Under the pieces are notes generated by a model, which was not told the DNA's origin, made no database searches, and was given only the letters and a program-made list of their open reading frames with translations. Shown in pieces: positions 41,524 through 51,036 of a stretch of DNA of 64,000 nucleotides (its first letter is position 1; each line of letters starts with the position of its first letter). Source of the stretch: Paenarthrobacter sp. AR 02 (GTDB lineage Bacteria > Actinomycetota > Actinomycetes > Actinomycetales > Micrococcaceae); NCBI RefSeq assembly GCF_021538675.1, contig NZ_JAJUKH010000007.1, positions 62,001 through 126,000 of the forward strand. Direction: 5' to 3'. Position numbers and translations under genes: made by a program.

Positions 41524-42450
41524 TTACCAGCCGCGCTCGGCGAGGCGGTGGGGCTGCGGGATTTCGTCGACGTTGATGCCGACCATCGCTTCGCCCAGGC
41601 CACGGGAGACCTTGGCAATGACATCGGGGTCATCGTAGAACGTGGTGGCCTTGACCACGGCGGCTGCGCGCTCTGCCGGGTTACCGGACTTGAAGATACC
41701 GGAACCCACGAACACACCGTCGGCGCCGAGCTGCATCATCATCGCAGCATCAGCCGGGGTCGCGATGCCACCAGCGGTGAACAGCACCACCGGAAGCTTG
41801 CCCGTGGCAGCGATTTCCTTGACTAGTTCGTACGGGGCCTGCAGTTCCTTGGCCGCAACGTAGAGCTCGTCCTCGGGGAGGGCGGCGAGCTTGGCGATCT
41901 CGGCACGGATCTTGCGCATGTGACCGGTCGCGTTGGACACATCGCCGGTACCGGCCTCGCCCTTGGAACGGATCATCGCAGCGCCCTCGTTGATGCGGCG
42001 CAGCGCCTCACCGAGATTGGTCGCACCACAGACGAAGGGGACGGTGAAGTTCCACTTGTCGATGTGGTTGATGTAGTCGGCCGGGGTCAGGACCTCGGAC
42101 TCGTCGATGTAGTCAACACCGAGGGACTGCAGGACCTGCGCCTCGACGAAGTGGCCGATGCGGGCCTTGGCCATCACCGGGATGGACACGGCGGCGATGA
42201 TCTGATCGATCATGTCCGGATCGGACATGCGGGACACGCCACCCTGGGCGCGGATATCAGCCGGGACACGCTCGAGAGCCATCACGGCAACGGCGCCGGC
42301 GTCCTCGGCAATACGGGCCTGCTCGACGTTAACGACGTCCATGATGACGCCGCCCTTGAGCATCTCAGCCATGCCCCGCTTAACGCGGCTGCTGCCCGTG
42401 ACGCTGTTCGCGGACGAACCGGCTTCGTTGCTTACATCTGGTGTAGACAC
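41524..42450 (-). CDS. pdxS: PLP synthase lyase subunit PdxS
   Basis: Combines ribose 5-phosphate, glyceraldehyde 3-phosphate and ammonia into PLP. GTG at 42450 (308 aa, [11 protein letters not shown]) has AGGGG 6 nt upstream; the longer frame is not supported. Family regions: [39 protein letters not shown] (first part), [26 protein letters not shown]. The catalytic Lys in the [10 protein letters not shown] and [12 protein letters not shown] context is present. Its partner pdxT is at 35191-35892, not adjacent. Confidence 0.96.
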   Translation of the reverse strand: MSTPDVSNEAGSSANSVTGSSRVKRGMAEMLKGGVIMDVVNVEQARIAEDAGAVAVMALERVPADIRAQGGVSRMSDPDMIDQIIAAVSIPVMAKARIGHFVEAQVLQSLGVDYIDESEVLTPADYINHIDKWNFTVPFVCGATNLGEALRRINEGAAMIRSKGEAGTGDVSNATGHMRKIRAEIAKLAALPEDELYVAAKELQAPYELVKEIAATGKLPVVLFTAGGIATPADAAMMMQLGADGVFVGSGIFKSGNPAERAAAVVKATTFYDDPDVIAKVSRGLGEAMVGINVDEIPQPHRLAERGW

Positions 42451-42664
42451 AAAAACCCCTATGGGTAGATAAACGACCTTCTTGCCGGAGCCACGCGCAG
42501 CCAGACGACCGCTATCAGTGCACACCGGGTTTCAGGTCAAGGTGACCAAGTACTAGTAATAGTAGTCGCACGTTGCAGGGCCGCAGTACATTCATTACTG
42601 CCTTTGGGGGCAACCAACAGTGCTGTGGTAGGACGCCTGCACAAATGCGCAAGCGACACTCTGG

Positions 42665-43291
42665 TCAGATGCCAGTTCCCTCGACCTCGGCCATGGCCTG
42701 CCGATGGACGGCGGCCATTCTTTGGACGATCGTGACCACACTGGCAATGGCAAGCAGGACCAAGGTGGCGAACAGCACGACAGGTGGAAGGCCCAGTCCC
42801 GGGAGTCCGGCAATCAGCAGGACGGAGGCCAAACGTTCGGCGCGCTCAGCGATCCCAACACTGGCTTGGTATCCAAGGGATTCGGCTTTGGCCCGCGCGT
42901 AGGAGACCACCATTCCCAGGACAAGGCATACGACGGCGGCCGCTCCGATGGCGGGGTCGTGGCCTCCGGTGAAAAACCAGATGGTAAGGCCCGCAAAAAT
43001 GGCACCGTCAGCCAACCGGTCCAAGGTGGAATCCAGGAAGTTGCCCCACCCACCGCTCCGTCCTTGCAACCTGGCCATGATGCCATCCACCACGTCCGAG
43101 AAGGCGAAGAAAGCAACCACCACTGAGCCCCACCACAAGTGGCCAAGCGGGTAGAGGACCAGTCCGCCGAGGATCACGCCCGCTGTCCCCGCAATGGTGA
43201 CGGCGTCAGGGGACACACCTATCCTGAGGAGCCAGCGGGCCAGTGGGGTAAAGAGTGAAGTAAAAAAGCCGCGCGCATGCCTATTGAGCAT
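42665..43291 (-). CDS. pgsA: Phosphatidylinositol phosphate synthase (CDP-alcohol phosphotransferase)
   Basis: Joins CDP-diacylglycerol and inositol 1-phosphate in the inner membrane. ATG at 43291 gives 208 residues (MLNRHARGFF). The CDP-alcohol phosphotransferase motif D-G-(x)2-A-R-(x)8-G-(x)3-D-(x)3-D is seen in DGIMARLQGRSGGWGNFLDS followed by TLDR. About six TM helices. The ATG overlaps the HIT gene end by 11 nt. Identification as the actinobacterial PIP synthase rests on the thrS-HIT-pgsA order shared with mycobacteria. Confidence 0.9.
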   Translation of the reverse strand: MLNRHARGFFTSLFTPLARWLLRIGVSPDAVTIAGTAGVILGGLVLYPLGHLWWGSVVVAFFAFSDVVDGIMARLQGRSGGWGNFLDSTLDRLADGAIFAGLTIWFFTGGHDPAIGAAAVVCLVLGMVVSYARAKAESLGYQASVGIAERAERLASVLLIAGLPGLGLPPVVLFATLVLLAIASVVTIVQRMAAVHRQAMAEVEGTGI

Positions 43292-43874
43292 TCGACTCCC
43301 CCGGCCAGGCTTCAGCCACAAGCTTGCGGACCTCATCGAGTGTCTGCGTGATGGCCTTGGTCTGGGCGATGATGGGGAAGAAGTTACCGTCCCCACCCCA
43401 GCGCGGAACGACGTGCTGGTGCAGGTGCGCGGCGATGCCGGCGCCACCCGTTACTCCCTGGTTCATGCCCAGGTTGAAGCCACTGGGGTTGGAGACTTTC
43501 CGCAGGACGCGCATTGCGGTTTGGGTCAGCTCAGCGAACTCGGCCGTCTCCTCCACTGTGATGTCCGTGTAGTCGGGCACGTGGCGGTAGGGGCAGATCA
43601 ACAGATGCCCCGGGTTGTACGGGAACAAGTTGAGGACCACGTAGCAGGTCTTTCCCCGGTGGACGATGAGGGATTCCTCATCAGAACGGGTGGGTCCTAC
43701 ACAGAATGGGCAATCGTCCTTGTTCTTGAACTGATCCTGCCCGCCTTTGATGTAGGCCATCCGGTGCGGAGTCCACAGGCGCTGGAATGCGTCCGGGACG
43801 CCCGCGAGTCCGAAGTCATCTGTTACTTCGGCGTCGCCTGGAATGCCGTCTGCTGCGCCTGTGTTCTCCTGCAC
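43281..43874 (-). CDS. HIT-family (AP4A phosphorylase-like) protein
   Basis: 197 residues with histidine triad HLHQHVV near residue 147 and a Cys pair/His (CPFC about 57-60) that may hold Zn. Its position between thrS and pgsA matches mycobacterial Rv2613c, reported as an AP4A phosphorylase, so dinucleoside polyphosphate breakdown is likely. GTG start at 43874, 18 nt after thrS. Confidence 0.88.
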   Translation of the reverse strand: MQENTGAADGIPGDAEVTDDFGLAGVPDAFQRLWTPHRMAYIKGGQDQFKNKDDCPFCVGPTRSDEESLIVHRGKTCYVVLNLFPYNPGHLLICPYRHVPDYTDITVEETAEFAELTQTAMRVLRKVSNPSGFNLGMNQGVTGGAGIAAHLHQHVVPRWGGDGNFFPIIAQTKAITQTLDEVRKLVAEAWPGESNAQ

Positions 43875-43892
43875 CGTCTGTGTCCCGTCCCG

Positions 43893-45902
43893 TCAGCTCT
43901 CGCGGTTCTTGACAGCGTCCACGATCCGGCGGACCGCCTCAGCCACGGGCACGCCATTATCCTGGCTGCCGTCCCGGAAGCGGAACGATACAGCACCGGC
44001 TTCGGCGTCCTCTCCCCCGGCGATGAGGACGAACGGGATCTTGTCCTTGCTGGCAGTTCGGATCTTCTTCGGGAAGCGGTCAGAGGAGATATCCACTTCG
44101 GCCCGGATACCTGCAGCCTTGAGCTGGTCCACGACGTCGAACATGTAGTCGTTGAATGTCTCGGCTACCGGAATGCCCACTACCTGGACGGGAGCGAGCC
44201 ACGCGGGGAAGGCACCGGCATAGTGTTCGGTGAGGACGCCCATGAAGCGTTCAACAGAACCGAACAGGGCGCGGTGGATCATGACCGGCCGCTGGCGCGT
44301 GCCGTCGGCGGCCTGGTACTCCAGTTCGAAGCGTTCGGGCAGGTTGAAGTCCAGCTGGATGGTGGACATCTGCCAGGTCCGGCCCAGTGCATCTTTGGCC
44401 TGCACCGAGATCTTGGGACCGTAGAAGGCTGCTCCACCCGGGTCCGGGACCAGTTCCAGGCCCGAGGCTGCGGCGACCTCGGAAAGGGTGCGCGTGGCCT
44501 CTTCCCAGGCTGCGTCGTCGCCGACGAACTTTTCCTCGTTCTTGGTGGAGAGCTCCAGGTAGAAGTCGTCCAGACCATAATCCTTGAGGAGGCCCAGGAC
44601 AAAGTTCAGGGTAGTGGTGAGTTCGTCCTTCATCTGCTCGCGCGTGCAGTAGATGTGGGCGTCATCCTGTGTCATGCCGCGAACGCGCGTCAGGCCATGG
44701 ACGACGCCGGACTTCTCGTACCGGTACACAGATCCGAATTCGAACAAACGCAGCGGCAGTTCACGGTAGGAACGGCCACGCGAGCGGAAGATCAGGTTGT
44801 GCATGGGGCAGTTCATCGGCTTCAGGTAGTAATCCTGCGCCGGCTTGCGGACGGTACCGTCTTCATTGAATTCGGCGTCCACCTGCATGGCAGGGAACAT
44901 TCCGTCCTTGTACCAATCCAGGTGGCCGGAAACCTCGTAAAGGTGCCCCTTGGTGATGTGCGGCGTGTAAACGAACTCGTAGCCGGCATCCACATGGCGC
45001 TTGCGCGAGTAGTCTTCCATCTCCTTGCGGATGATGCCGCCCTTGGGGTGGAAAACGGGGAGGCCGGAACCAAGCTCATCCGGGAAGGAGAACAGGTCCA
45101 GCTCGACGCCGAGCTTGCGGTGGTCGCGGCGTTCGGCTTCGGCAATGCGTTCCTGATAGGCCTTGAGGGCCTCCTTGGTAGGCCATGCCGTGCCATAGAT
45201 GCGCTGCAGTTGCTGGTTGTTCTGGTTACCGAGCCAGTAGGCGGCGGAGGAACGGGTCAACGCAAAGGCGTTGGAAATGATTTTGGTGTTGGGCAGGTGG
45301 GGTCCGCGGCACAAATCGCACCAGACGCTCTCGCCGCTCTTCCTGTCCACGTTGTCGTAGATGGTGATATCGCCGGCGCCGACTTCAACGTTGACACCTT
45401 CAACAGCGTCGGTTGAGTCGTTCTTCTTCCCCAGCAGTTCGAGCTTGTAGGGCTCGTTTGCCATGGCTTCGCGGGCTTCTTCTTCGGTGACCACCCGGCG
45501 AACGAACTTCTGGTTCTGGTTGATGATCTTCTGCATCATCTTTTCCAGCTGACGCAGGTCTTCCGGCGTGAAGGGCTCGGCTACGTCAAAGTCGAAGTAG
45601 AAGCCGTCAGTGATGTACGGGCCGATGCCAAGCTTGGCGTCGGGGCGCAACTGCTGAACAGCCTGTGCCATGACGTGCGCGGTGGAGTGGCGCAGAACAT
45701 TGAGGCCATCGGGGGATTCGATGGTGACGCCTTCGATTTCAGCGTTGGCGGGAAGCACCTGGTCGAGGTCTTTCAGCTCGCCGTTGACACGGGCTACAAC
45801 GACATCGCGGCGCTCGAAGAAGAGTTCCGCGCCGGTAGTCCCTTCCGTCACCTTGGTCTCTTCGCCATCGACGATGAGGGTGATCTGTTGGGCATCTGAC
45901 AC
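43893..45902 (-). CDS. thrS: Threonyl-tRNA synthetase
   Basis: 669 residues: TGS ([18 protein letters not shown]), editing N2 domain (CRGPHLPN; Hxxx[12 protein letters not shown]), class II core with Zn ligands in [23 protein letters not shown], and [19 protein letters not shown], then the anticodon domain. GTG start at 45902 with AGGAG 6 nt upstream. A -35/-10 pair is visible upstream. Heads the thrS-HIT-pgsA unit. Confidence 0.97.
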   Translation of the reverse strand: MSDAQQITLIVDGEETKVTEGTTGAELFFERRDVVVARVNGELKDLDQVLPANAEIEGVTIESPDGLNVLRHSTAHVMAQAVQQLRPDAKLGIGPYITDGFYFDFDVAEPFTPEDLRQLEKMMQKIINQNQKFVRRVVTEEEAREAMANEPYKLELLGKKNDSTDAVEGVNVEVGAGDITIYDNVDRKSGESVWCDLCRGPHLPNTKIISNAFALTRSSAAYWLGNQNNQQLQRIYGTAWPTKEALKAYQERIAEAERRDHRKLGVELDLFSFPDELGSGLPVFHPKGGIIRKEMEDYSRKRHVDAGYEFVYTPHITKGHLYEVSGHLDWYKDGMFPAMQVDAEFNEDGTVRKPAQDYYLKPMNCPMHNLIFRSRGRSYRELPLRLFEFGSVYRYEKSGVVHGLTRVRGMTQDDAHIYCTREQMKDELTTTLNFVLGLLKDYGLDDFYLELSTKNEEKFVGDDAAWEEATRTLSEVAAASGLELVPDPGGAAFYGPKISVQAKDALGRTWQMSTIQLDFNLPERFELEYQAADGTRQRPVMIHRALFGSVERFMGVLTEHYAGAFPAWLAPVQVVGIPVAETFNDYMFDVVDQLKAAGIRAEVDISSDRFPKKIRTASKDKIPFVLIAGGEDAEAGAVSFRFRDGSQDNGVPVAEAVRRIVDAVKNRES

Positions 45903-45971
45903 GGGTGTCTCCTATTCATGGTTGAGGCTTCATAGCTTGTGGCGTACGGGGACCACAGCCAGCCATCGTCA

Positions 45972-46000
45972 ATCGTATCGGTTTCGATGAAGGCGGCCAA
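45972..46000 (-). promoter_or_regulatory. thrS promoter, TTGGCC-17 nt-TACGAT
   Basis: On the minus strand a -35 TTGGCC and a -10 TACGAT are separated by exactly 17 nt, the best -35/-10 pair in the window. The leader would be about 60 nt. No T-box is apparent. Confidence 0.6.
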
Positions 46001-46021
46001 AGCAGCACGCCGTCACCGGAT

Positions 46022-49000
46022 TCAGCTGCCTAGGCCCGTGATGGCAAGGTTCCGGGAGATCCCGTGAAGAGGTCCGTGGCGCGTGTATTCATCAGGCAGC
46101 CCACCTCCGGATGGAAGGAGTTCAGCGTAGGGCAGGGTCTCGGGCTTGCTAAGGTCCCATGCTTTGCTGGCGCTCAGGCTGATTCCCCTGGGTCCGGTCC
46201 TCCTGGTAGTTCCCCGGATCAGCAACATCCGGGTGCCGAACAGCAGTGGACCCGACTCTTCCTGTGCTTCGTGGAAGAAAACAGAATCCACGCAACCCGT
46301 GCCGTCGTCGATGCTGATGAACACCACACGCCGCCCTCCACGCATGGGAGGGGTTTGGGTGGCGACCCGCACTCCAGCCACCAGGACCTCAGTGCCGTTC
46401 CGAAGCCCCAGAAGTTTGTCAGCGGTAGTGACTCCCAGCTTGTCCAGCAACGGCCTATGGCTCTCCATCAGGTGCTCGCTGACGTCCATCGCCATCAGGT
46501 CAAGCTCCGCCCTGACATTTTCCACCCGGGTGGGGGCCGGCAGTTCCGGAGGCAGGTTCCTCAGCTCAACATCCCCCAGCGCAAACGACAGTTGCCCCTC
46601 AATGACCTCGGCTGCCTTCCGGGCTGGAGTTGTTTGGAGGGCTTGCAGATGCTGTACGAGGTCTGCGCGGTTTGCCTTTCCGCCGGAATCCCTGTGGAGG
46701 GCATCAAAGGCCCCCAGCTGCGCGAGCCTTTTGATGTTCGGCTTGCTCACCCTCGCCCGGGCCCTGAGGTCGGCGAGGGAATCGTACGGTTGGCCTGCCA
46801 CGATCCTCTTCAGCTCCGCCCCGGACAACCCATAGATTCCGGTCAGGCTCAGACGGATGCCGAGCTTGCCGGCGTCAGGGCCCTCCAGGATTTTTTCGAC
46901 CCGGTATTCAGCATGGCTTCGGTTGATGTCCAACGGGAGGATGGGTATGCCGAGCCGGCGGGCTTCTGCGACCAGGAGGCGTTTGGGATACATCCCGGGA
47001 TCGTGTTCCCACAGCCCTGCGAGGAAGGCTTCGGGATGATGGGTCTTGAGCCAGGCCGATTGGTAGGTGGGCACGGCAAACGCTGCCCCATGGGCCTTAC
47101 AGAAGCCGAAGCTGCCAAAGGCCTTGAGGGTCCCCCAGACCTTGTCCACGACCTCTGGTGGATAGTTCTTGATGGCTTCCTTGCGAAAGAATTTTTCGAC
47201 GCCGGGTTCGTGGACTTCGTCGCCCAGCGCACGACGGAACTCGTCAGCCCTGTCCAGTCCGCATTTGGTCATGACATCGAATGTTTTAAGGATTTGTTCG
47301 TGGAAGACGGTGACACCATGCGTTTCCTCCAGCACTGGCTTGAGGTCCGGATGAGGATAGACCTCAGGGGCAAAGCCGTGCCTGTGTTCCAGGAAGGGCC
47401 GGACCATGTCAGATTTCATGGGCCCGGGCCTGAAGAGGGAGATATCTATGATGAGGTCGTTGAATTCACGGGGCGCCATCTTGCCAATGAGCTCGCGCTG
47501 ACCCGGGGATTCAATTTGGAAGCACCCCAGGGTGTGCGTGCTCCTGATCAGCTCATACGTGGCCTGGTCGTCGAAGGGCACAGCGTTGAGGTCGATCCTG
47601 CCATCCGGCGCAATATAGTCAGGACCTGAACCACCCGGCCCGATGGGATGCCGACCGGCTTTCACCACCTCATCCTTGCCCGGATGCAACCGGATAACCT
47701 CCCGGACAGCAAAAGCCATGGCACTTTGCATCCGCACGCCAAGGACATCCAGTTTCAGCATGCCCATGGGATCCATGTCGTGCTTGTCGAACTGGCTCAT
47801 CGGCAGGCCCAAGCCGCTGGGTTGCACAGGAGTGCGGTCCAGGAGCGTGGCGTCACCCAGGATCACTCCACAGGGGTGCATGGAGATGTGGCGGGGCAAG
47901 CGGTCCAGTCTTTCAGTCAGGTCCACCAGGAGATCGAGCTGTTGGTTTTCTTCCAAAGCACCCCGTTCCACCCGCCCGGCAAATTCGCGAAGTTCGGGCT
48001 TCTCCACCAGCGCCTCACGGAATTTCCGGGCAGAGAACCTCCACAGCTGCTTGGCGATCCCGCTGATCTCACCTTCGTCCATGCCCAATGCCATGCCCGC
48101 ATCCCGGACTGCGCCCCTTGCCCGGTAACCGTTTTGCATGCTCATAAGGGTGACGCGTTCAGCCCCGAACCGGTCAAAGATTTTTCGATAGACGTTATGC
48201 CGTTCAGCACTTTCAACATCAATGTCGATATCCGGCAGGGTTGATCGGCGCCCGGACAGGAAACGCTCGAAGATGAGGTCGTGGCGGATCGGGTCAACCT
48301 GGCTGATGTCGATCAAATAATTGACCAGGCTGGAGGCACCGGATCCTCGGGCCGCGACCCGGACCCCCATTTCCAGGATCATCCGTGAGACCTCAGCCAC
48401 GGTGAGGAAGTAGGAGCCGAACCCAAGGTTTCCAATAATTCCGAGCTCGTGGTCCAACCGCGAGCGCAGCCGTTCTTCAGCCGAGCCACTGATGCCGGGG
48501 AATCGTCGGCTGATTCCTGCGTTGCATCGTTCGGACAGTTCGACCATTGGATCTTTTTCGATACCGATGATGGAGGCTTCAGGGACAACAGGCGTTTTCC
48601 ATCCCATATCGAGGACGGGGTTGATCCGGCATTTGTCGGCGAGGGCTTCCGTGTTGGAAAGGAGTTTGTGAAGGTCTGCTTTGCCGAGACCTGCGGCGCC
48701 CATGATTTCCTTGCCCAGTTGGAGCATCTGGTGGGCGTTCTTGAGCCATCCTTGGCCCGTCGGCTGGAGCATTGGGGCGGTTGAGAGTTCGGGGAGGGAT
48801 TTGAGGGTGCGGGCTGAGTCGAGGACGTCGGCGGTGGCGGCGCCGTCCTGTGCGCAGTAGCGGACGGCGTTGCTGAGAATCGCAGGGACGTTGTATTCCA
48901 GCGCCAGTTTGAGCATCCTTACCGCGTGGGCGGTGCTGAGGGGTTCTCCGGGGGCGCTGAGGTGGGTCACTGTTTCGGCAACGATGGTGCCTGGTGGCAT

Positions 49001-49522
49001 GGCGTTGATCCACTCGTTGAAGAGTGTCCGGGGCCGGAGGTATTTGCGTCCTCCCATGGATTGCCCCACATCGGAGTCCGGTCCAATCAGGACCGTGAGG
49101 ACAGGTTTCAATGTTTGGGGGTCGAGGGTTCGTGAGGCGAGTTCACTTCGGGTGACTGCGACCGGGATGGTTCCACCGGCTTTTCCTGAGGTCCGTGCAT
49201 GGGCATCGGAGATAAGGCGGCAGAGTGCCCTGTATCCGGCCCCGTTGTTATTGCCATGGGCAAGGACGACGACGCGGCCCGAGATCCGGGTGCGGTGGTC
49301 GCCGTCGTCGTCGAAGACTGCAAGGTCGACCCCCACAATGGGGTCGATGCCCGCGTCCATGCAGGCTTTGATGTGTTTTACGGTTCCGTACAGCCCGTCC
49401 CTGTCGGTACAGGCGAGCGCGGTTGCTGAGTCTGCTGCTGCGGCTTGGGCAAGTTCATCGGGCCAGGAGACACCGTAGTGGGCGCTGAAGGCTGTTGCGA
49501 CGTGCAGGTGGGTGAAGCTCAA
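46022..49522 (-). CDS. dnaE2: Error-prone DNA polymerase DnaE2/ImuC
   Basis: Translesion alpha-type polymerase of the SOS mutasome. 1166 residues: PHP domain (FTHLHVATAFSAHYGVSW; metal motif HLH), polymerase active-site acids in PDIDIDVESAE, beta-clamp and HhH regions (ISLFRPGPMKSDMVRPFL, GFCKAHGAAFAVPTYQSAWL), C-terminal OB fold (FISIDDGTGCVDSVFF). TTG start at 49522, with no good Shine-Dalgarno and 3 nt after the DUF6504 stop, so it probably depends on coupling. No imuA or imuB gene lies next to it. Confidence 0.9.
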   Translation of the reverse strand: MSFTHLHVATAFSAHYGVSWPDELAQAAAADSATALACTDRDGLYGTVKHIKACMDAGIDPIVGVDLAVFDDDGDHRTRISGRVVVLAHGNNNGAGYRALCRLISDAHARTSGKAGGTIPVAVTRSELASRTLDPQTLKPVLTVLIGPDSDVGQSMGGRKYLRPRTLFNEWINAMPPGTIVAETVTHLSAPGEPLSTAHAVRMLKLALEYNVPAILSNAVRYCAQDGAATADVLDSARTLKSLPELSTAPMLQPTGQGWLKNAHQMLQLGKEIMGAAGLGKADLHKLLSNTEALADKCRINPVLDMGWKTPVVPEASIIGIEKDPMVELSERCNAGISRRFPGISGSAEERLRSRLDHELGIIGNLGFGSYFLTVAEVSRMILEMGVRVAARGSGASSLVNYLIDISQVDPIRHDLIFERFLSGRRSTLPDIDIDVESAERHNVYRKIFDRFGAERVTLMSMQNGYRARGAVRDAGMALGMDEGEISGIAKQLWRFSARKFREALVEKPELREFAGRVERGALEENQQLDLLVDLTERLDRLPRHISMHPCGVILGDATLLDRTPVQPSGLGLPMSQFDKHDMDPMGMLKLDVLGVRMQSAMAFAVREVIRLHPGKDEVVKAGRHPIGPGGSGPDYIAPDGRIDLNAVPFDDQATYELIRSTHTLGCFQIESPGQRELIGKMAPREFNDLIIDISLFRPGPMKSDMVRPFLEHRHGFAPEVYPHPDLKPVLEETHGVTVFHEQILKTFDVMTKCGLDRADEFRRALGDEVHEPGVEKFFRKEAIKNYPPEVVDKVWGTLKAFGSFGFCKAHGAAFAVPTYQSAWLKTHHPEAFLAGLWEHDPGMYPKRLLVAEARRLGIPILPLDINRSHAEYRVEKILEGPDAGKLGIRLSLTGIYGLSGAELKRIVAGQPYDSLADLRARARVSKPNIKRLAQLGAFDALHRDSGGKANRADLVQHLQALQTTPARKAAEVIEGQLSFALGDVELRNLPPELPAPTRVENVRAELDLMAMDVSEHLMESHRPLLDKLGVTTADKLLGLRNGTEVLVAGVRVATQTPPMRGGRRVVFISIDDGTGCVDSVFFHEAQEESGPLLFGTRMLLIRGTTRRTGPRGISLSASKAWDLSKPETLPYAELLPSGGGLPDEYTRHGPLHGISRNLAITGLGS

Positions 49523-49525
49523 GGG

Positions 49526-49843
49526 TCACGCTGCTTCGTCGGGTTCAACGGCGCGTGCAGGTGCGGCGTCGTGGATGCGGAGTAGCCGCCATCGCCCGCT
49601 GCCAAGGTGGCGGACGACGTCGAGGGTGATGGTGTTTTCGAGTTGTACGCGCCAGATTTCGTGGTCAACCAGCCCTGCTCCGCTGCCGATGGGTGCACGG
49701 GTTTCCTCTGCCCACCACTTGCGCCGTTCGAACCATCGGTTCGGTTCTCCCGTGACTTTGTAGCTGGTCCCTTTCCATGTGACTTCCAGTGGCTGGCCCT
49801 GGTCTGTGCAGATGACGTCCACTGATTCGCTGAACAGTCCCAT
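49526..49843 (-). CDS. DUF6504 protein, SOS-linked
   Basis: ATG at 49843 gives 105 residues (MGLFSESVDVICTDQG) with AAGGAG 7 nt upstream. The sequence has a beta-rich core (PLEVTWKGTSYKV, RWFERRKWWAEE, EIWRVQLEN, RWRLLRIHDAAPA). Proteins of this family recur with ImuB/DnaE2 in actinobacteria; role unknown. It is immediately downstream of the LexA-like box and 3 nt before dnaE2. Confidence 0.85.
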   Translation of the reverse strand: MGLFSESVDVICTDQGQPLEVTWKGTSYKVTGEPNRWFERRKWWAEETRAPIGSGAGLVDHEIWRVQLENTITLDVVRHLGSGRWRLLRIHDAAPARAVEPDEAA

Positions 49844-49872
49844 ATCCACACTCCTTGCGCCTGAGTTCGTAT

Positions 49873-49888
49873 TCGAAAGTATGTTCGA
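49873..49888 (-). promoter_or_regulatory. LexA (SOS) box of the DUF6504-dnaE2 operon
   Basis: On the plus strand TCGAAAGTATGTTCGA, which matches TCGAAC(N4)GTTCGA at all but one defined position. It lies inside a larger symmetrical region (49869-49892, arms GTATTCGAA / TTCGAATAC). The box is 29 nt before the DUF6504 ATG, so LexA would block its promoter. Confidence 0.85.
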
Positions 49889-49922
49889 ATACTTCCAGTT
49901 TACGACGCTGTACCGACAAAAC

Positions 49923-50978
49923 CTACTTCGAAGTTTTCGCCTTTCCGTGGGTTCGGGAGACACTCTTTCCCGCTTGCTTCAGCAAGGCATCCCGCGCGGG
50001 TTGCCAGCGCTGGGCGAGGGAAATCCTGCCCATCAGGGACGATGCCAACCGCATTTGCTGAGTACGGAGTACACGCTTCCTTTCATACTTTGCGAGCGCT
50101 TCCTCTATTGGCAGGTCATTGAGCAGCCCTCCCAGGGTCACGGCATCAATGAGTGCTTCGCAGGCGCCCCTGCCGAGGTTGGGCGTCATGGCGTGGGCGG
50201 CATCTCCGATCAATACGACCCTTCCCTTTGCGTAGCGGGCAAGGGCAGGGGTGGTCCAGATGCGTTGGGCCAGCGAATTTTTGTCGGATGCCTGGGAAAG
50301 CACCTGTTGCACGGCTGGCGAGTACCCGGCATAGCGCCCCCTTGTCGCTTCGAGCGCTACTTCGACGTCGACCCGCCCTGGACCCAGGTGGGATCTGAAG
50401 GAGGCGTACCAGTTGGTTCCGCCCAAGGCCGGGGCCATGCCGAAAATCTCGCCCTTGCCCCAGTACTCTCCAACATCCCCGGGTGATGGGACCGTGGGTA
50501 CTACCCCACGTATGGCCAGGAACGGCGTCGCCTTGGCGGTACTGCGTTTCCCCCATGCAGCTTGGCGAACCACGCTATGGACGCCGTCCGCACCCACCGT
50601 CAACCCAGCGGGAGCGGGAAGGCTTTCCACCGGCTGCGTAACCCGGCGTACGACGCCCGGCACGGCGGAGTCCAGCAGGCTGAGCAGCTCGGTCCGGGAG
50701 ACGCCGAGCAAGCCCTCTCCTTCCATGGACAGCACCGGCTTTCCTCCCGGATTCCGGAGGGCGCCCGCGCTGATGACGGAGCCCCGCCCCCTTACTGCAC
50801 CGAGGATCCCCAACCGAGACAGGGCCCGCTGGGCTTCGGGCCACATCGCCAAGGTTGTTCCGACAGTGGGGAGTTGGGGTTTTTGCTCGTGCAGGGTGAC
50901 CGTGAAGCGTCCGGGATCCAGCCGGGCTGCGAGCGCCAGCCCGGCTATGCCGCCGCCAATAATGTCTACGTTTTCCAT
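49923..50978 (-). CDS. FAD-dependent monooxygenase
   Basis: 351 residues. Group A flavoprotein hydroxylase-like: Rossmann motif IIGGGIAGLALAARL near the N-terminus, a VGADGVHSVVR segment (DG motif) near residue 130, and the GDAAHAMTPNLGRGACEAL (GD motif) near 265. No membrane segments. Substrate unknown. Divergent from a TetR regulator with a shared palindromic operator, which probably controls it. A TACTGT -10 lies 6 nt before its ATG. Confidence 0.9.
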   Translation of the reverse strand: MENVDIIGGGIAGLALAARLDPGRFTVTLHEQKPQLPTVGTTLAMWPEAQRALSRLGILGAVRGRGSVISAGALRNPGGKPVLSMEGEGLLGVSRTELLSLLDSAVPGVVRRVTQPVESLPAPAGLTVGADGVHSVVRQAAWGKRSTAKATPFLAIRGVVPTVPSPGDVGEYWGKGEIFGMAPALGGTNWYASFRSHLGPGRVDVEVALEATRGRYAGYSPAVQQVLSQASDKNSLAQRIWTTPALARYAKGRVVLIGDAAHAMTPNLGRGACEALIDAVTLGGLLNDLPIEEALAKYERKRVLRTQQMRLASSLMGRISLAQRWQPARDALLKQAGKSVSRTHGKAKTSK

Positions 50979-50984
50979 GCGCTC

Positions 50985-51030
50985 ACAGTACTACTACATT
51001 TGTAGTACCAACAGGGGTTGAAGCTAGACT
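50985..51030. promoter_or_regulatory. Divergent leaderless promoters with TetR operator (palindrome 50992-51007)
   Basis: The palindrome TACTACATTTGTAGTA (50992-51007) sits between a minus-strand -10 TACTGT (50985-50990, 6 nt from the FAD monooxygenase ATG) and a plus-strand -10 TAGACT (51025-51030, 6 nt from the tetR ATG). The palindrome covers the -35 positions of both, so bound TetR should repress both genes. Confidence 0.65.
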
Positions 51031-51036
51031 TTCGCC

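Noticed and set aside
42583..42601. Inverted repeat GCAGTA/TACTGC between pgsA and pdxS
   Set aside because: Only six pairs, no U-tract, and no regulator gene beside it; could be a pdxS operator but unsupported.
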